DNA of 64,000 nt from Ectobacillus sp042610425 (GCF_042610425.1 NZ_JBGJZM010000001.1:434001-498000); one strand, 5' to 3'. Positions 1-9,028 are shown, counted from the first letter of the stretch. A program made the numbers and translations. Notes: generated by a model from the letters alone, not told the origin.

Positions 1-47
1 GAACTATAAGAAATAGTTTTTATTTACGTAAAGGTATTAGATCTAGA

Positions 48-88
48 AAATGACATGTAAAGGAACGATTTCCTTTTCATGTCAATTT
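48..88 (-). terminator. Terminator of the 254-aa reverse gene
   Basis: An inverted repeat (arms built on TGACATG and AAGGAA around a 4-6 base loop) lies just past the stop codon of the reverse-strand gene ending at 115. Read on the minus strand, it is followed by TTTTC. Its position and shape fit an intrinsic terminator with a short T tail. Confidence 0.55.
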
Positions 89-114
89 ACGATCTGGCTT
101 TTTTTGTTTACATG

Positions 115-879
115 CTATACGAGGCTTAGGAGTTTTTGCAAATCCATACCTTTTCCCTTTAATTCACGAAGACTGGATACTACACCAATAATCTCGGAAT
201 CAAGTGGTAACATTGCACCTTGGGATGCAAGCTCTTCCTTTAATTTTTCGATACTTTCATCGATATCCAAGCCTAGTGTGTAATCTTGACATACAGCAAT
301 GGCATGGGATACAAGTGCCTGATAGTGTTCCTCTATCTTAGGGTTAGCAGGAGTTGGTTGTTCATAGGTTTTAACTGGTTCCACTCGTTTAGCTACAGCC
401 TCTGTTTTCAGTAAGGTTGGTTGGCTAGGGCTAGGAGCTATTTTTTCATAAGATGAGTTATATTCTGGTTTCTTTTCTGTGATGTATACATGTAATGGTT
501 CTTTCGATGAATTCGTAGTAGGAACCTCATCTTGAATATCCTCGACCTCAACTTCCTCTTGGTTTTCCTTACTCCACATAATACGTTCAATACGCAATGT
601 AATGTTATTGTTTTTCATGTCAAGCAATGTTACTTTTCCAACCTCTGCTTTTCCAGAAAAATCTACGATTTTATATATTACAGTGTCATTCCAGTCCATA
701 TTGTCGTTAAAAAATAGTTCTTCATTCGATTTTGGATGGAGTCCTTCAATTTTGATTTCCTCATTTAGTCCATTGTTACTATATACCATGATTGTTGAAG
801 CTGACACATCTTTATCAGCCAACATAAGTTCGCGTATCATTTTCCCCGTTTTTACCGCTGCTTTTTTCTTTAGTGCCAT
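115..879 (-). CDS. Hypothetical protein, 254 aa
   Basis: I do not recognise the family. The protein has three visible parts. Residues 1-100 look folded and beta-rich, with a lysine-rich N terminus (MALKKKAAVK). Residues about 105-185 form a Pro/Glu/Thr-rich linker. Residues 186-254 are predicted helical and acidic. No signal peptide, membrane segment or catalytic motif is visible, so it is probably cytoplasmic or spore-associated. A good Shine-Dalgarno (gagagg) sits before the ATG at 879, and a hairpin follows the stop. It is divergent from splB. The length, start signal and terminator make it a real gene of unknown function. Confidence 0.75.
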   Translation of the reverse strand: MALKKKAAVKTGKMIRELMLADKDVSASTIMVYSNNGLNEEIKIEGLHPKSNEELFFNDNMDWNDTVIYKIVDFSGKAEVGKVTLLDMKNNNITLRIERIMWSKENQEEVEVEDIQDEVPTTNSSKEPLHVYITEKKPEYNSSYEKIAPSPSQPTLLKTEAVAKRVEPVKTYEQPTPANPKIEEHYQALVSHAIAVCQDYTLGLDIDESIEKLKEELASQGAMLPLDSEIIGVVSSLRELKGKGMDLQKLLSLV

Positions 880-1075
880 TCTATTACTCCTCTCTTCCCC
901 TATTAAAACGTTACTTTATAAAAAATACTCACAAGGATTTATGATACCTATAAGGAATGGGGTTCGTCAACTATTTAAATTATTTATTTCTATAAATTGT
1001 ATAAGTAGCAATGAAAGTTCAAGGGGATATTATATGCAGGTTGAATAGGAAATATAGGAGAAAGGAATCAAAATA

Positions 1076-2101
1076 ATGAAACCATTTATGCCTAAACTTG
1101 TTTATTTTGAGCCACAAGCACTAGATTATCCGCTTGGACAAGAATTGTATAATAAATTTTCAAAAATGGATGTGGAAATAAGAGAGACAAGTTCTCATAA
1201 TCAAATACGTAATTTGCCCGGGGATACGGACCTACAGAAATATCGGAATGCAAAAAGTACGTTAGTGGTAGGTGTACGTCGGACGTTAAAATTTGATACT
1301 TCAAAACCATCTGCTGAATATGCAATCCCTCTTGCGACAGGTTGTATGGGGCATTGTCACTATTGTTATCTACAAACCACTCTCGGTAGTAAGCCTTACA
1401 TTCGTGTGTATGTAAATCTAGATGAAATCTTTGAACAGGCCCAAATGTACATGGACGAACGCGCACCTGATTTGACCAGATTTGAAGCAGCATGTACATC
1501 AGATATCGTTGGGATTGATCATCTAACGCACGCTCTAAAAAAAACGATTGAGTTTTTTGGGACTACTCCATATGGACATCTGCGCTTTGTTACTAAATTT
1601 TCTCATGTCGATCACCTTCTAGATGCTAAGCATAATGGGAAGACAACATTTCGATTTAGTATAAATTCTCGTTATGTCATTCATAATTTTGAACCAGGTA
1701 CTTCTTCCTTTGAGGATAGAATAGATGCCGCAAGAAAGGTCGCTCAGGCGAACTATCCATTAGGTTTTATCGTTGCTCCTATCTATATGCATAAGGGGTG
1801 GGAAGAAGGGTATCATGAATTATTCTTGCGACTTCATGAGCATCTTCATGATATTGATCCTAATACAATTTCATTTGAAATGATTCAACATCGGTTTACA
1901 AAGCCAGCAAAAAATGTCATTATGAAAAGATATCCGAACACTTTGTTAGAAATGGATGAGTCAAAAAGGAAGTACAAATGGGGTAGGTATGGAATTGGAA
2001 AATATGTATATGAGACCAATGATGCAGCAAGATTAGAGCATACGATTTCGTCCTATATTCATGAATACTTTCCAAACGCAAATATTCTTTATTTCACATA
2101 A
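1076..2101 (+). CDS. splB: Spore photoproduct lyase
   Basis: Radical-SAM enzyme that reverses the spore photoproduct (5-thyminyl-5,6-dihydrothymine) in DNA of germinating spores. The cluster motif CMGHCHYC supplies Cys90, Cys94 and Cys97 (C-x3-C-x2-C) for the 4Fe-4S cluster, and Cys140 (in EAACTSD) matches the conserved H-donor cysteine known in B. subtilis SplB. At 341 aa it has the usual family length. The ATG at 1076 follows a ggagaaagg ribosome site. It is expected to be forespore-expressed, but I could not identify a convincing sigma-G promoter in the 196-bp gap upstream. Confidence 0.96.
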   Translation: MKPFMPKLVYFEPQALDYPLGQELYNKFSKMDVEIRETSSHNQIRNLPGDTDLQKYRNAKSTLVVGVRRTLKFDTSKPSAEYAIPLATGCMGHCHYCYLQTTLGSKPYIRVYVNLDEIFEQAQMYMDERAPDLTRFEAACTSDIVGIDHLTHALKKTIEFFGTTPYGHLRFVTKFSHVDHLLDAKHNGKTTFRFSINSRYVIHNFEPGTSSFEDRIDAARKVAQANYPLGFIVAPIYMHKGWEEGYHELFLRLHEHLHDIDPNTISFEMIQHRFTKPAKNVIMKRYPNTLLEMDESKRKYKWGRYGIGKYVYETNDAARLEHTISSYIHEYFPNANILYFT

Positions 2102-2202
2102 ACTGTATCCTCCAACTTGTCACCATTCTCTTTCTGTTGTATCCTTTTATTGATTGCTTTTGTTCGGAAAGAGAGAAGAAATTATTTGGATGGAGGAAAC
2201 CA

Positions 2203-2628
2203 ATGCCTACTCCTAGTATGGAAGACTATATAGAACAAATCTATTTATTAATTGAAGAGAAAGGGTACGCTAGGGTATCTGACATCGCAGATGCATTAAA
2301 TGTACATCCTTCCTCAGTAACAAAGATGGTGCAAAAACTAGACAAAGACGAATATTTGGTTTATGAAAAATATCGTGGGCTCATATTAACAACAAAGGGT
2401 AAAAAAATAGGAAAGCGACTCGTTTATCGGCATGAACTACTCGAGCAGCTTATGAGAGTGATTGGTGTGGAAGAAAGCAAGATATACGGTGATGTAGAAG
2501 GAATTGAACATCATCTTAGCTGGGAAGCAATAGACCGTATAGGTGATCTTGTTCAATATTTTGAAGAAGACGAAACGCGAGTAGAAGCGCTTCGTATGGT
2601 TCGAAAAACGAATGACGAACAAGAATAA
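2203..2628 (+). CDS. mntR: Manganese transport regulator MntR
   Basis: DtxR-family repressor that binds Mn2+ (and Cd2+) and shuts down manganese uptake genes. It has an N-terminal winged helix (residues 1-70) and a dimerisation/metal domain. All six metal ligands known from B. subtilis MntR are in register: Asp8, Glu11, His77, Glu99, Glu102 and His103. An open frame runs upstream to 2137, but the start is ATG 2203, which follows a good ggagg site and gives the standard 142 aa. The gene is followed by a strong hairpin shared with yqhP. Confidence 0.96.
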   Translation: MPTPSMEDYIEQIYLLIEEKGYARVSDIADALNVHPSSVTKMVQKLDKDEYLVYEKYRGLILTTKGKKIGKRLVYRHELLEQLMRVIGVEESKIYGDVEGIEHHLSWEAIDRIGDLVQYFEEDETRVEALRMVRKTNDEQE

Positions 2629-2653
2629 TAAGAGCGGCTATTATATCCTCATT

Positions 2654-2704
2654 GGGTAAAAAGAAAGACCTCGCTAGAACGAAGCGCGGTCTTTCTTTTT
2701 ACCC
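2654..2704. terminator. Bidirectional terminator mntR / yqhP
   Basis: Near-perfect hairpin with 17-nt arms (GGGTAAAAAGAAAGACC and its complement), A-rich on one side and T-rich on the other, so it can terminate both convergent genes. Its right arm lies inside the last codons of yqhP, whose Lys-rich C terminus is partly encoded by the stem. Confidence 0.85.
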
Positions 2705-3060
2705 TTTTTACCTTCGATAACGGTGAGATGGGTTTGTTTTCTTTTTTTCTTAAAAAGAGAAGAAGTCTTCTTACTATTTTTACTTTCTCTTTTATTTTGA
2801 TTGGTAAGAGGGGTAACGTTACGTTTTGTATACTTACGTTTAGACTGTTTCACAGCACGATTATAAGATGCACGCGAATTCGTCCCGCCAGTGCTAGTTA
2901 TCAGCCTGTATAACAAATAAATGACTCCTAAAACAATGACAATGACTAATATTTGTCTTACTAAATCCGCAGGGTTTTGGACTGCAGTCGTTACAAGCTG
3001 AAACACGGCAAGCCCTACAATACATACAACAAGGACTATGGGAAACGAACGGCCTTTCAT
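2674..3060 (-). CDS. yqhP: YqhP-like small membrane protein (SA1362 family)
   Basis: About 128 aa. It has two closely spaced transmembrane segments (roughly residues 7-28 and 37-55) and a very basic Lys/Arg-rich cytoplasmic tail. Function is unknown. The gene corresponds in position and architecture to B. subtilis yqhP. Two in-frame ATGs exist. The one at 3069 lies only two bases after the aggaggtg ribosome site, so the ATG at 3060, with normal spacing, is preferred. The 3' end overlaps the shared terminator. Confidence 0.8.
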   Translation of the reverse strand: MKGRSFPIVLVVCIVGLAVFQLVTTAVQNPADLVRQILVIVIVLGVIYLLYRLITSTGGTNSRASYNRAVKQSKRKYTKRNVTPLTNQNKRESKNSKKTSSLFKKKRKQTHLTVIEGKKGKKKDRASF

Positions 3061-3080
3061 TGCATACACCTCCTACTGTT

Positions 3081-3110
3081 ATTATACAGCTTTAGAAAAA
3101 GTGATGTTAA
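3081..3110 (-). promoter_or_regulatory. Sigma-A promoter of yqhP
   Basis: On the minus strand, TTAACA (3110-3105) and TATAAT (3086-3081) are separated by 18 bases. They lie immediately upstream of the yqhP ribosome binding site. Five of six -35 bases and all -10 bases match the sigma-A consensus. Confidence 0.6.
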
Positions 3111-3165
3111 TAGGAAAGTAAGGAATTTATATAAATTCAGAACTTCGTCAAAAATATATGGTTAT

Positions 3166-4083
3166 TTAGTTGTGTTCAAGTGTAAGAAGTTCTGTAAATG
3201 ATGCGATTGCCACTTCAACTTGATCATTTGCTGGTTCTTTTGTTGTAAGGAGTTGAAGCCAAAGTCCCGGATAACCTAGAAATTTTAATACAGGAATATT
3301 ACGTAATGCATTTGTGAATTGAAGTACTTCAAATGAGATTCCTAGAACAACAGGAATTAATAAAATCCGATTTAATACACGTGACCAAAGTGGTTCAGTT
3401 GGTACGAGTAAATAAACAAACATCCCGATAATGACAGTGAACAAAATAAAGCTGCTTCCGCAACGATAATGAAGTCGGGATTGTTTTTGAACATTTTCTA
3501 CTGTAAGCGGCAGATTGTTTTCAAATGCGTTAATTACTTTGTGCTCAGCACCGTGATATTGAAACACACGCTTAATAATTGGGGTAAGAGATACACCATA
3601 GATATAGCTTAGTAGCAAAATAAGCTTTATAGCGCTTTCTATCATGACTTGTGCCATATGAGATGTAAAGATAGGTCTTGTAAGTTCTGCTAATATCGCA
3701 GGAACTGCCGAAAAAACAATTTTTCCAACAATGAAAGATAAAACTCCAACTGTTGCTACACCAAGAATCATTGTAAGCTTTGACTTTTCTTGCTTCTTCA
3801 TGGCAAGCTGTTCTTCATCTGCAGGATCAACATCAAACCGTTCTGAAGAAAAGTTTAAGTGCTTTGCACCATTGGCGCTGGCATTTATGATTGCAGCAAT
3901 TCCTCGTATAAATGGTATTTTTTTTAGCCACTGTAACCATTTGTTTTGGACGCGTGGTAATCGATAATATTCAATGGATTTATCTTTTCTTCGAACAGCT
4001 GTAACTGTATATTCTCTTCCGCCAAACATAACTCCTTCTACTACTGCTTGACCGCCGTATATTTGTTTTGTCTCCTGTGACAT
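3166..4083 (-). CDS. yqhQ: YqhQ, DUF1385 membrane protein
   Basis: About 305 aa. It has the DUF1385 N-terminal signature (YGGQAVVEGVMFGG), a long central set of transmembrane segments and the conserved YHGAEHKVINAFE block. The biochemical role is unknown, and the family is widespread in Firmicutes as an integral membrane protein. The open frame extends upstream to 4191, but the start is placed at ATG 4083 (MSQETKQIYGG) because family homology begins there. The ribosome site is weak, so the start is moderately certain. Confidence 0.85.
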   Translation of the reverse strand: MSQETKQIYGGQAVVEGVMFGGREYTVTAVRRKDKSIEYYRLPRVQNKWLQWLKKIPFIRGIAAIINASANGAKHLNFSSERFDVDPADEEQLAMKKQEKSKLTMILGVATVGVLSFIVGKIVFSAVPAILAELTRPIFTSHMAQVMIESAIKLILLLSYIYGVSLTPIIKRVFQYHGAEHKVINAFENNLPLTVENVQKQSRLHYRCGSSFILFTVIIGMFVYLLVPTEPLWSRVLNRILLIPVVLGISFEVLQFTNALRNIPVLKFLGYPGLWLQLLTTKEPANDQVEVAIASFTELLTLEHN

Positions 4084-4263
4084 GTAAACACCAACCTGTA
4101 TTTTGTTTTCCTCCATTGTATCGGTAAAGCTCGCCTTATGACAAGAAAAACTACTGGTATGGTGTTGGAATATATATATTTGTATTGCCAAAGTCCCCTT
4201 TTTTTAAACATTTTCATGATTTTTTGACTAAAAGGACATATTACTAGCGTGAGGTGAAGAAAA

Positions 4264-4776
4264 TTGAAAAAACAGAGTAGTCAGAAGAACGAAAAGAATG
4301 AGAAGTCGTTTGCAAGTAAAATCGTGCAAATTGGATTATTTGGTGGCTTTTTTTGGGGATGTGTGTGGTATTTTTTTTATATTTTCTCTTATACAGATGT
4401 TGGTCCAAACTATTTTTTATTGCCATTTGCTCTTGGAGAATGGAAGAAAGAATGGATCGGTCAATTTGTGGGGATTTTCGCGATGAGTATATTGTCAATT
4501 GGTACCGCTGCTTTATTTGGCGCATTATTTAAACGATTTCAGGGTGTAATTTCGGGTATTATATACGGTTTGATATGGTGGAGCGTTCTGTTTTTTAGCA
4601 TGAGCCTATTTTCTCCAGTATTAAAAGACGTTTGGCAGCTTCCAAAAGAAACGATAGTGACAACGGTTTGTATTTTTATTATATATGGTGTGTTCATCGC
4701 ATATTCCGTATCTTTTGAGGCAAATGAACGAAATTTGACTTCTGGAAAGAAAGAGGGTAACTATTCAAATAAGTAG
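4264..4776 (+). CDS. yqhR: YqhR membrane protein
   Basis: 170 aa with about four hydrophobic segments (around residues 22-46, 68-88, 95-117 and 130-150), a Lys-rich N terminus and a charged C-terminal tail. It sits between yqhQ and aroQ, exactly as yqhR does in B. subtilis. Function is unknown. The start is TTG at 4264, preceded by gtgaggtgaag. It is divergent from yqhQ across a 180-bp gap. Confidence 0.8.
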   Translation: MKKQSSQKNEKNEKSFASKIVQIGLFGGFFWGCVWYFFYIFSYTDVGPNYFLLPFALGEWKKEWIGQFVGIFAMSILSIGTAALFGALFKRFQGVISGIIYGLIWWSVLFFSMSLFSPVLKDVWQLPKETIVTTVCIFIIYGVFIAYSVSFEANERNLTSGKKEGNYSNK

Positions 4777-4827
4777 CACATATGGTAGAATGTTCTGTGA
4801 ACATTCATATATAAGGGGATCGTGCAG

Positions 4828-5268
4828 ATGAAAAAAATACTCCTCATAAATGGACCGAATTTGAATCGACTTGGTGTACGTGAAGTGGGAGTTTATGGCA
4901 TGAATACACTTCAGTCTCTTGAGGAAGATCTTTGTCGGTTTGGTCATGAGTTAGGTGTAAATGTAGATTGTTTTCAATCTAATCATGAAGGTGCTATTAT
5001 AGATAAGCTTCATGAAGCGCAAGATTTGTATGAAGGTATTATTCTTAATCCGGGTGCATTTACCCACTATAGCTATGCGATACGTGATGCGATTGCTAGC
5101 ATTACACGTCCAGTTATTGAAGTTCATATTTCTAATGTTCATAAGCGTGAATCTTTTCGTCATGTCTCAGTAACCGCACCTGTATGCTTCGGTCAAATTG
5201 TTGGATTTGGATTTTACGGATATAAGATGGCGCTTCGTGCACTTGTTGAAAATTTTAAGGAGGCATAA
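4828..5268 (+). CDS. aroQ: 3-dehydroquinate dehydratase, type II
   Basis: Catalyses trans-dehydration of 3-dehydroquinate to 3-dehydroshikimate in aromatic amino acid biosynthesis. At 146 aa it has type II length. It has the N-terminal GPNLNRLG loop with catalytic Arg18 and Tyr23, the substrate-binding region NPGAFTHYS, and the EVHISN block with the catalytic His. ATG 4828 has proper spacing from aaggggat; the GTG two codons upstream is too close. The stop codon overlaps the next ATG by one base (TAATG), indicating translational coupling with yqhT. Confidence 0.95.
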   Translation: MKKILLINGPNLNRLGVREVGVYGMNTLQSLEEDLCRFGHELGVNVDCFQSNHEGAIIDKLHEAQDLYEGIILNPGAFTHYSYAIRDAIASITRPVIEVHISNVHKRESFRHVSVTAPVCFGQIVGFGFYGYKMALRALVENFKEA

Positions 5269-6332
5269 TGATGGAAAAGCTTTCAAAGCTAAGAGAATCA
5301 TTTGCTAGTGCAAATGTGGATGGATTGCTCATTACGAGTAGCTTTAACCGTACATATATGGCGAATTTCACTGGAACAGCAGGCGTTGTTCTTATCTCCA
5401 ATGATCGGGCACTTTTTATAACAGATTTTCGTTACGTAGAACAAGCAAAAAAACAAGCAGTTGGTTATGAAATTATACAACATTCCGGTATGATTGCACA
5501 GGAAGTTGCAGCGCGGGTGAAAGAGTTAGGAATTGAAAGGCTAGCTGTTGAACAAGATTCACTTACATATGGTGAATTTAAATTGTATGAACAGTATGTA
5601 ACTGCAGAGCTTGTGCCAACTTCGGGAATCGTAGAAAAGTTACGCTTGATTAAGACAGACTCTGAGATTAAGATATTAAAGGATGCAGCACAAATTGCAG
5701 ATGCGGCCTTTACACACATCTTATCATTTATTACTGCGGGTGTTTCTGAATTAGATGTCTTGAACGAATTGGAATTTTTTATGAGAAAACAAGGTGCAAC
5801 TTCTTCTTCGTTTGATACAATTGTTGCGTCAGGCAAGCGTTCTGCATTGCCTCATGGTGTGGCTTCTGAAAAATTGATTGAAAAGGGAGATTTTGTTACA
5901 TTAGATTTCGGTGCCTATTATAAAGGGTATTGTTCTGATATGACACGTACGATCGCCGTAGGTGAACCTTCTCCTGAATTAAAACATATATATGAAATTG
6001 TCTTGGAAGCACAACTTCGAGGCGTGAACGGAATAAAGGCTGGTTTAACGGGTATACAAGCTGATGCATTAACTCGTGATTACATAACAGAAAAAGGGTT
6101 TGGACCAAATTATGGACATTCTACAGGTCATGGAATTGGACTTGAAATTCATGAAGGTCCCGCTTTATCCTTCCGCTCTGATACGGTATTAGAGCCAGGG
6201 ATGGTTGTAACTGTTGAACCAGGCATCTACGTTCCGGGCTTAGGCGGTGTTCGTATTGAGGATGATATTCTTGTAACGAAGGATGCAAATGAAATTTTAA
6301 CACATTCCCCAAAAGAACTTATTATTTTATAA
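5268..6332 (+). CDS. yqhT: Xaa-Pro dipeptidase, M24 family (YqhT)
   Basis: Cytoplasmic dinuclear metallopeptidase predicted to remove N-terminal residues preceding proline. The N-terminal creatinase-like domain covers about residues 1-125, and the C-terminal pita-bread fold carries the metal ligands in LDFGAYYKGYCSDMTRT (two Asp), GHSTGHGIGLEIHEGP (His) and TVEPGIY / GGVRIEDD (two Glu). At 354 aa it is normal length. The start overlaps the aroQ stop by one base behind aaggaggc. It is co-transcribed with efp, whose product handles polyproline stalls. Confidence 0.93.
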   Translation: MMEKLSKLRESFASANVDGLLITSSFNRTYMANFTGTAGVVLISNDRALFITDFRYVEQAKKQAVGYEIIQHSGMIAQEVAARVKELGIERLAVEQDSLTYGEFKLYEQYVTAELVPTSGIVEKLRLIKTDSEIKILKDAAQIADAAFTHILSFITAGVSELDVLNELEFFMRKQGATSSSFDTIVASGKRSALPHGVASEKLIEKGDFVTLDFGAYYKGYCSDMTRTIAVGEPSPELKHIYEIVLEAQLRGVNGIKAGLTGIQADALTRDYITEKGFGPNYGHSTGHGIGLEIHEGPALSFRSDTVLEPGMVVTVEPGIYVPGLGGVRIEDDILVTKDANEILTHSPKELIIL

Positions 6333-6348
6333 TACAGGAGGATTTTTC

Positions 6349-6906
6349 ATGATTTCAGTAAATGATTTTCGTACAGGTTTGACAATTGAAGTGGATAACG
6401 CAATTTGGCAAGTTATTGATTTCCAACACGTAAAACCAGGTAAGGGAGCTGCATTTGTTCGCTCTAAACTTCGTAACCTTCGCACAGGTGCTATTCAAGA
6501 AAAAACATTCCGTGCTGGTGAAAAAGTAGCAAAAGCTCATATTGAAAACCGTCGTATGCAGTATTTGTATGCAATGGGTGAATCTCATGTATTCATGGAC
6601 AATGAAAACTATGAACAACTTGAACTTCCAGCATCTCAAATCGAACATGAATTAAAATACTTGAAAGAAAATATGGAAATATTCATCATGACATTCCAAG
6701 GTGAAATTCTTGGTATTCAGCTTCCAAATACAGTAGAATTAGTAGTTAGCGAAACGGAACCTGGTATTAAAGGGGATACAGCATCGAACGTTACGAAGCC
6801 TGCCACTTTAGAAACTGGTTTAATTGTTCAAGTACCGATCTTTATTAATGAAGGCGAAACGCTTATTATCAATACAGCAGAAGGTAAATACGTTTCTCGT
6901 GCATAA
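6349..6906 (+). CDS. efp: Elongation factor P
   Basis: Binds stalled ribosomes between the P and E sites and promotes peptide bond formation at proline stretches. At 185 aa it has three beta-barrel domains. The tip loop of domain I reads PGKGAA with Lys32, the residue carrying the 5-aminopentanol modification in B. subtilis. The ORF starts at ATG behind caggagg, 16 bases after yqhT. A strong terminator follows. Confidence 0.97.
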   Translation: MISVNDFRTGLTIEVDNAIWQVIDFQHVKPGKGAAFVRSKLRNLRTGAIQEKTFRAGEKVAKAHIENRRMQYLYAMGESHVFMDNENYEQLELPASQIEHELKYLKENMEIFIMTFQGEILGIQLPNTVELVVSETEPGIKGDTASNVTKPATLETGLIVQVPIFINEGETLIINTAEGKYVSRA

Positions 6907-6951
6907 TAAGTTAATGAAATAAGTTTTGAATAGAAAATATAGAGTCGCCCT

Positions 6952-7003
6952 TAGACCTTCTATCTAGATTACAAACTGTAATCTAGATAGAAGGTCTATT
7001 TTT
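6952..7003 (+). terminator. efp terminator
   Basis: A perfect 22-bp inverted repeat (arms beginning TAGACCTTCTATC) with a 3-base loop, followed by TTTTT. It lies 46 bases past the efp stop and separates the aroQ-yqhT-efp unit from yqhV-spoIIIA. Confidence 0.9.
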
Positions 7004-7107
7004 GTGTACAGAAGTTTTATCGTCTCTTATTTTTTCATTCTGAAATGGACAAACGGAGCATAAGGTTGTACAAAACGAACCTTTTTTTTGGGGGAGAAGG
7101 TGAAACA

Positions 7108-7368
7108 TTGAAAGATTCGGTTCTAATGATGGCTATACTTCGCCTTTTTTCAGGCAGTGCTGAAATAGTGGCGGCCATACTAATGCTTTATTTTAATGAT
7201 GCAAAAAAAGCACTAGTCATTAATAGCGTGTTAGCTTTTGTTGGTCCGTCAGTCCTTATTATAACAATGTCAATCGGAATTATTAGCGTAGCCAATGAGC
7301 TTTCCTTTTTAAAAATCGTTTTCTTATTAATGGGTATCTCATGTATTTTGATTGCAGTTTTTAAGTGA
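7108..7368 (+). CDS. yqhV: YqhV, DUF2619 small membrane protein
   Basis: 86 aa, almost entirely hydrophobic, with three predicted membrane segments (about residues 5-27, 33-55 and 62-84) and no catalytic motif. It occupies the place of B. subtilis yqhV between efp and spoIIIAA. The start is TTG 7108 behind ggagaaggtg. An ATG at 7045 is in frame but has no ribosome site and would add a polar leader. Only 13 bases separate it from spoIIIAA. Confidence 0.8.
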   Translation: MKDSVLMMAILRLFSGSAEIVAAILMLYFNDAKKALVINSVLAFVGPSVLIITMSIGIISVANELSFLKIVFLLMGISCILIAVFK

Positions 7369-7381
7369 TGGGGAGAAAACA

Positions 7382-8296
7382 ATGAGAGAAGTAATGGAAT
7401 TATTACCAAAAGTAGTGCAGTCATTGTTACAGATGGAGGAGAAAGAAGGTATAGAAGAAATTCGTCTTCGCATAAGTAAGCCACTGGAATGCATTGTTCG
7501 TGGAAAACCACGTTTTTACACATATACGGTTACCCAGGAGGATGCCGTATTTGTATTAAATAAACTAAGTCAGCATTCGCTATATACGATGGAAGAAGAA
7601 TTAAAAAGAGGGTATGTTACTTTGCAGGGAGGGCACCGGGTTGGGTTAGCGGGGAAGGTCATTACGGAAAAGGGTACAGTTAAGATGATAAGGGATGTTT
7701 CTTCTTTCAATATTCGAGTGGCAAGGCAAAAAATAGGAGTTGCTAAACCGTTACTGCCTTATCTATACAATAACTATTGGCTGAACACGATGGTTATTGG
7801 TCCCCCGCAAACCGGAAAAACAACCTTGCTTCGCGATATAGCTCGAACTATTAGTATGGGTTCAGACACAATCTCCTCTTACAAGGTTGCAATTGTGGAT
7901 GAACGATCAGAAATTGCTGGATGTGTGAAAGGAGTTCCACAGCATGATCTTGGTCTTCGAGTCGATGTACTAGATGCGTGTCCGAAGGCAGAAGGGATGA
8001 TGATGCTAATACGGTCAATGAGTCCCGATGTAATAGTGGTGGATGAAATTGGGAGACAAGAGGATAGCGAAGCAATTCAGGAAGCTATTCATGCTGGTGT
8101 TCAGCTTATTGTTACTGCACATGGATATAATTGGGAAGATGTTTGGAAACGTCCATCTATTCGTGAATTAATGGAACTGGGTGTTTTTGAACGATTTATT
8201 GAATTATCTCGCCAAAAAGGGCCAGGGACTGTTCAAGCAATTAAGGACAAACAAGGTCAATCGATTTTTACAAAAGCGAGAGTGAAGCGTACATGA
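7382..8296 (+). CDS. spoIIIAA: Stage III sporulation protein AA (ATPase)
   Basis: Cytosolic ATPase of the SpoIIIA-SpoIIQ channel in the mother cell, related to type II/IV secretion ATPases. Residues about 140-147 form a Walker A motif (GPPQTGKT), and VIVVDEIG is the Walker B. At 304 aa it is close to the B. subtilis length. The start is ATG 7382 after gatgggga. Its stop overlaps the spoIIIAB ATG by four bases. In B. subtilis the operon is transcribed by sigma-E; I did not find a clear sigma-E box here. Confidence 0.95.
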   Translation: MREVMELLPKVVQSLLQMEEKEGIEEIRLRISKPLECIVRGKPRFYTYTVTQEDAVFVLNKLSQHSLYTMEEELKRGYVTLQGGHRVGLAGKVITEKGTVKMIRDVSSFNIRVARQKIGVAKPLLPYLYNNYWLNTMVIGPPQTGKTTLLRDIARTISMGSDTISSYKVAIVDERSEIAGCVKGVPQHDLGLRVDVLDACPKAEGMMMLIRSMSPDVIVVDEIGRQEDSEAIQEAIHAGVQLIVTAHGYNWEDVWKRPSIRELMELGVFERFIELSRQKGPGTVQAIKDKQGQSIFTKARVKRT

Positions 8297-8805
8297 TCAA
8301 AATAATCGGTTCGATTCTTATTATAGCCACCACAACATGGATTGGTTTTCAAATAGCTAAGCAAGTTCGTGAAAGACCAAGACAAATTCGATTAGTGAAA
8401 ACAGCCCTCCAATCACTAGAGGCAGAAATTATGTTTGGGCATACGCCGCTAAGTGAAGCAGCACGAAGGCTAACAAAGCAAATGCCAACTCCGATAAGTT
8501 GGTTGTTTGCATGCTTTCATAGCCATTTAGAAGAAGATAAAACGGTTCGGGATGCTTGGAATGAAAGTTTAGATGACGTATGGAAACGAACAGCGCTTAA
8601 ACAGGTTGAATATGAAATTCTGCAGCAATTTGGTGAAACACTTGGACAACATGATCGCGATTCTCAGCAAAAGCATATTAGACTTTGCATATCTCATTTG
8701 GAACGTGAGGAAAGCGAAGCAAAGGATATACAGCTTCGCTATGAAAAAATGATGAAAAGCCTTGGCGTTTTAACAGGCCTTCTCATCGTCATTTTATTGT
8801 TGTAG
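8293..8805 (+). CDS. spoIIIAB: Stage III sporulation protein AB
   Basis: 170 aa. An N-terminal membrane segment (residues 3-20) and a short C-terminal one (about 154-170) flank a helical domain resembling the type II secretion GspF fold. It is thought to form the membrane platform above SpoIIIAA. The ATG overlaps the spoIIIAA stop (ATGA-type). Confidence 0.93.
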   Translation: MIKIIGSILIIATTTWIGFQIAKQVRERPRQIRLVKTALQSLEAEIMFGHTPLSEAARRLTKQMPTPISWLFACFHSHLEEDKTVRDAWNESLDDVWKRTALKQVEYEILQQFGETLGQHDRDSQQKHIRLCISHLEREESEAKDIQLRYEKMMKSLGVLTGLLIVILLL

Positions 8806-8818
8806 GAGGGAACGACTC

Positions 8819-9022
8819 ATGTCCATTGATGTTGGACTTATCTTTCAAATTGCTGGAATTGGAATCATTTTAGCATTCATTCATACAGTACTAAAGGAGT
8901 TAAAACGAGAAGACATTGCGAACTGGGTAATTCTTGTTGGCTTTGTTGTTATATTATTTCATGTTGCCTTCTTAATTGGAGATCTCTTTACGAAGCTAAA
9001 AAGTGTATTTCTGTTTCAGTAA
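8819..9022 (+). CDS. spoIIIAC: Stage III sporulation protein AC
   Basis: 67-aa protein with two transmembrane helices, a predicted channel or platform subunit of the SpoIIIA complex paired with SpoIIIAD. It starts at ATG behind taggaggg and ends one base before the spoIIIAD ribosome binding site. Confidence 0.93.
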   Translation: MSIDVGLIFQIAGIGIILAFIHTVLKELKREDIANWVILVGFVVILFHVAFLIGDLFTKLKSVFLFQ

Positions 9023-9028
9023 AAGGAG

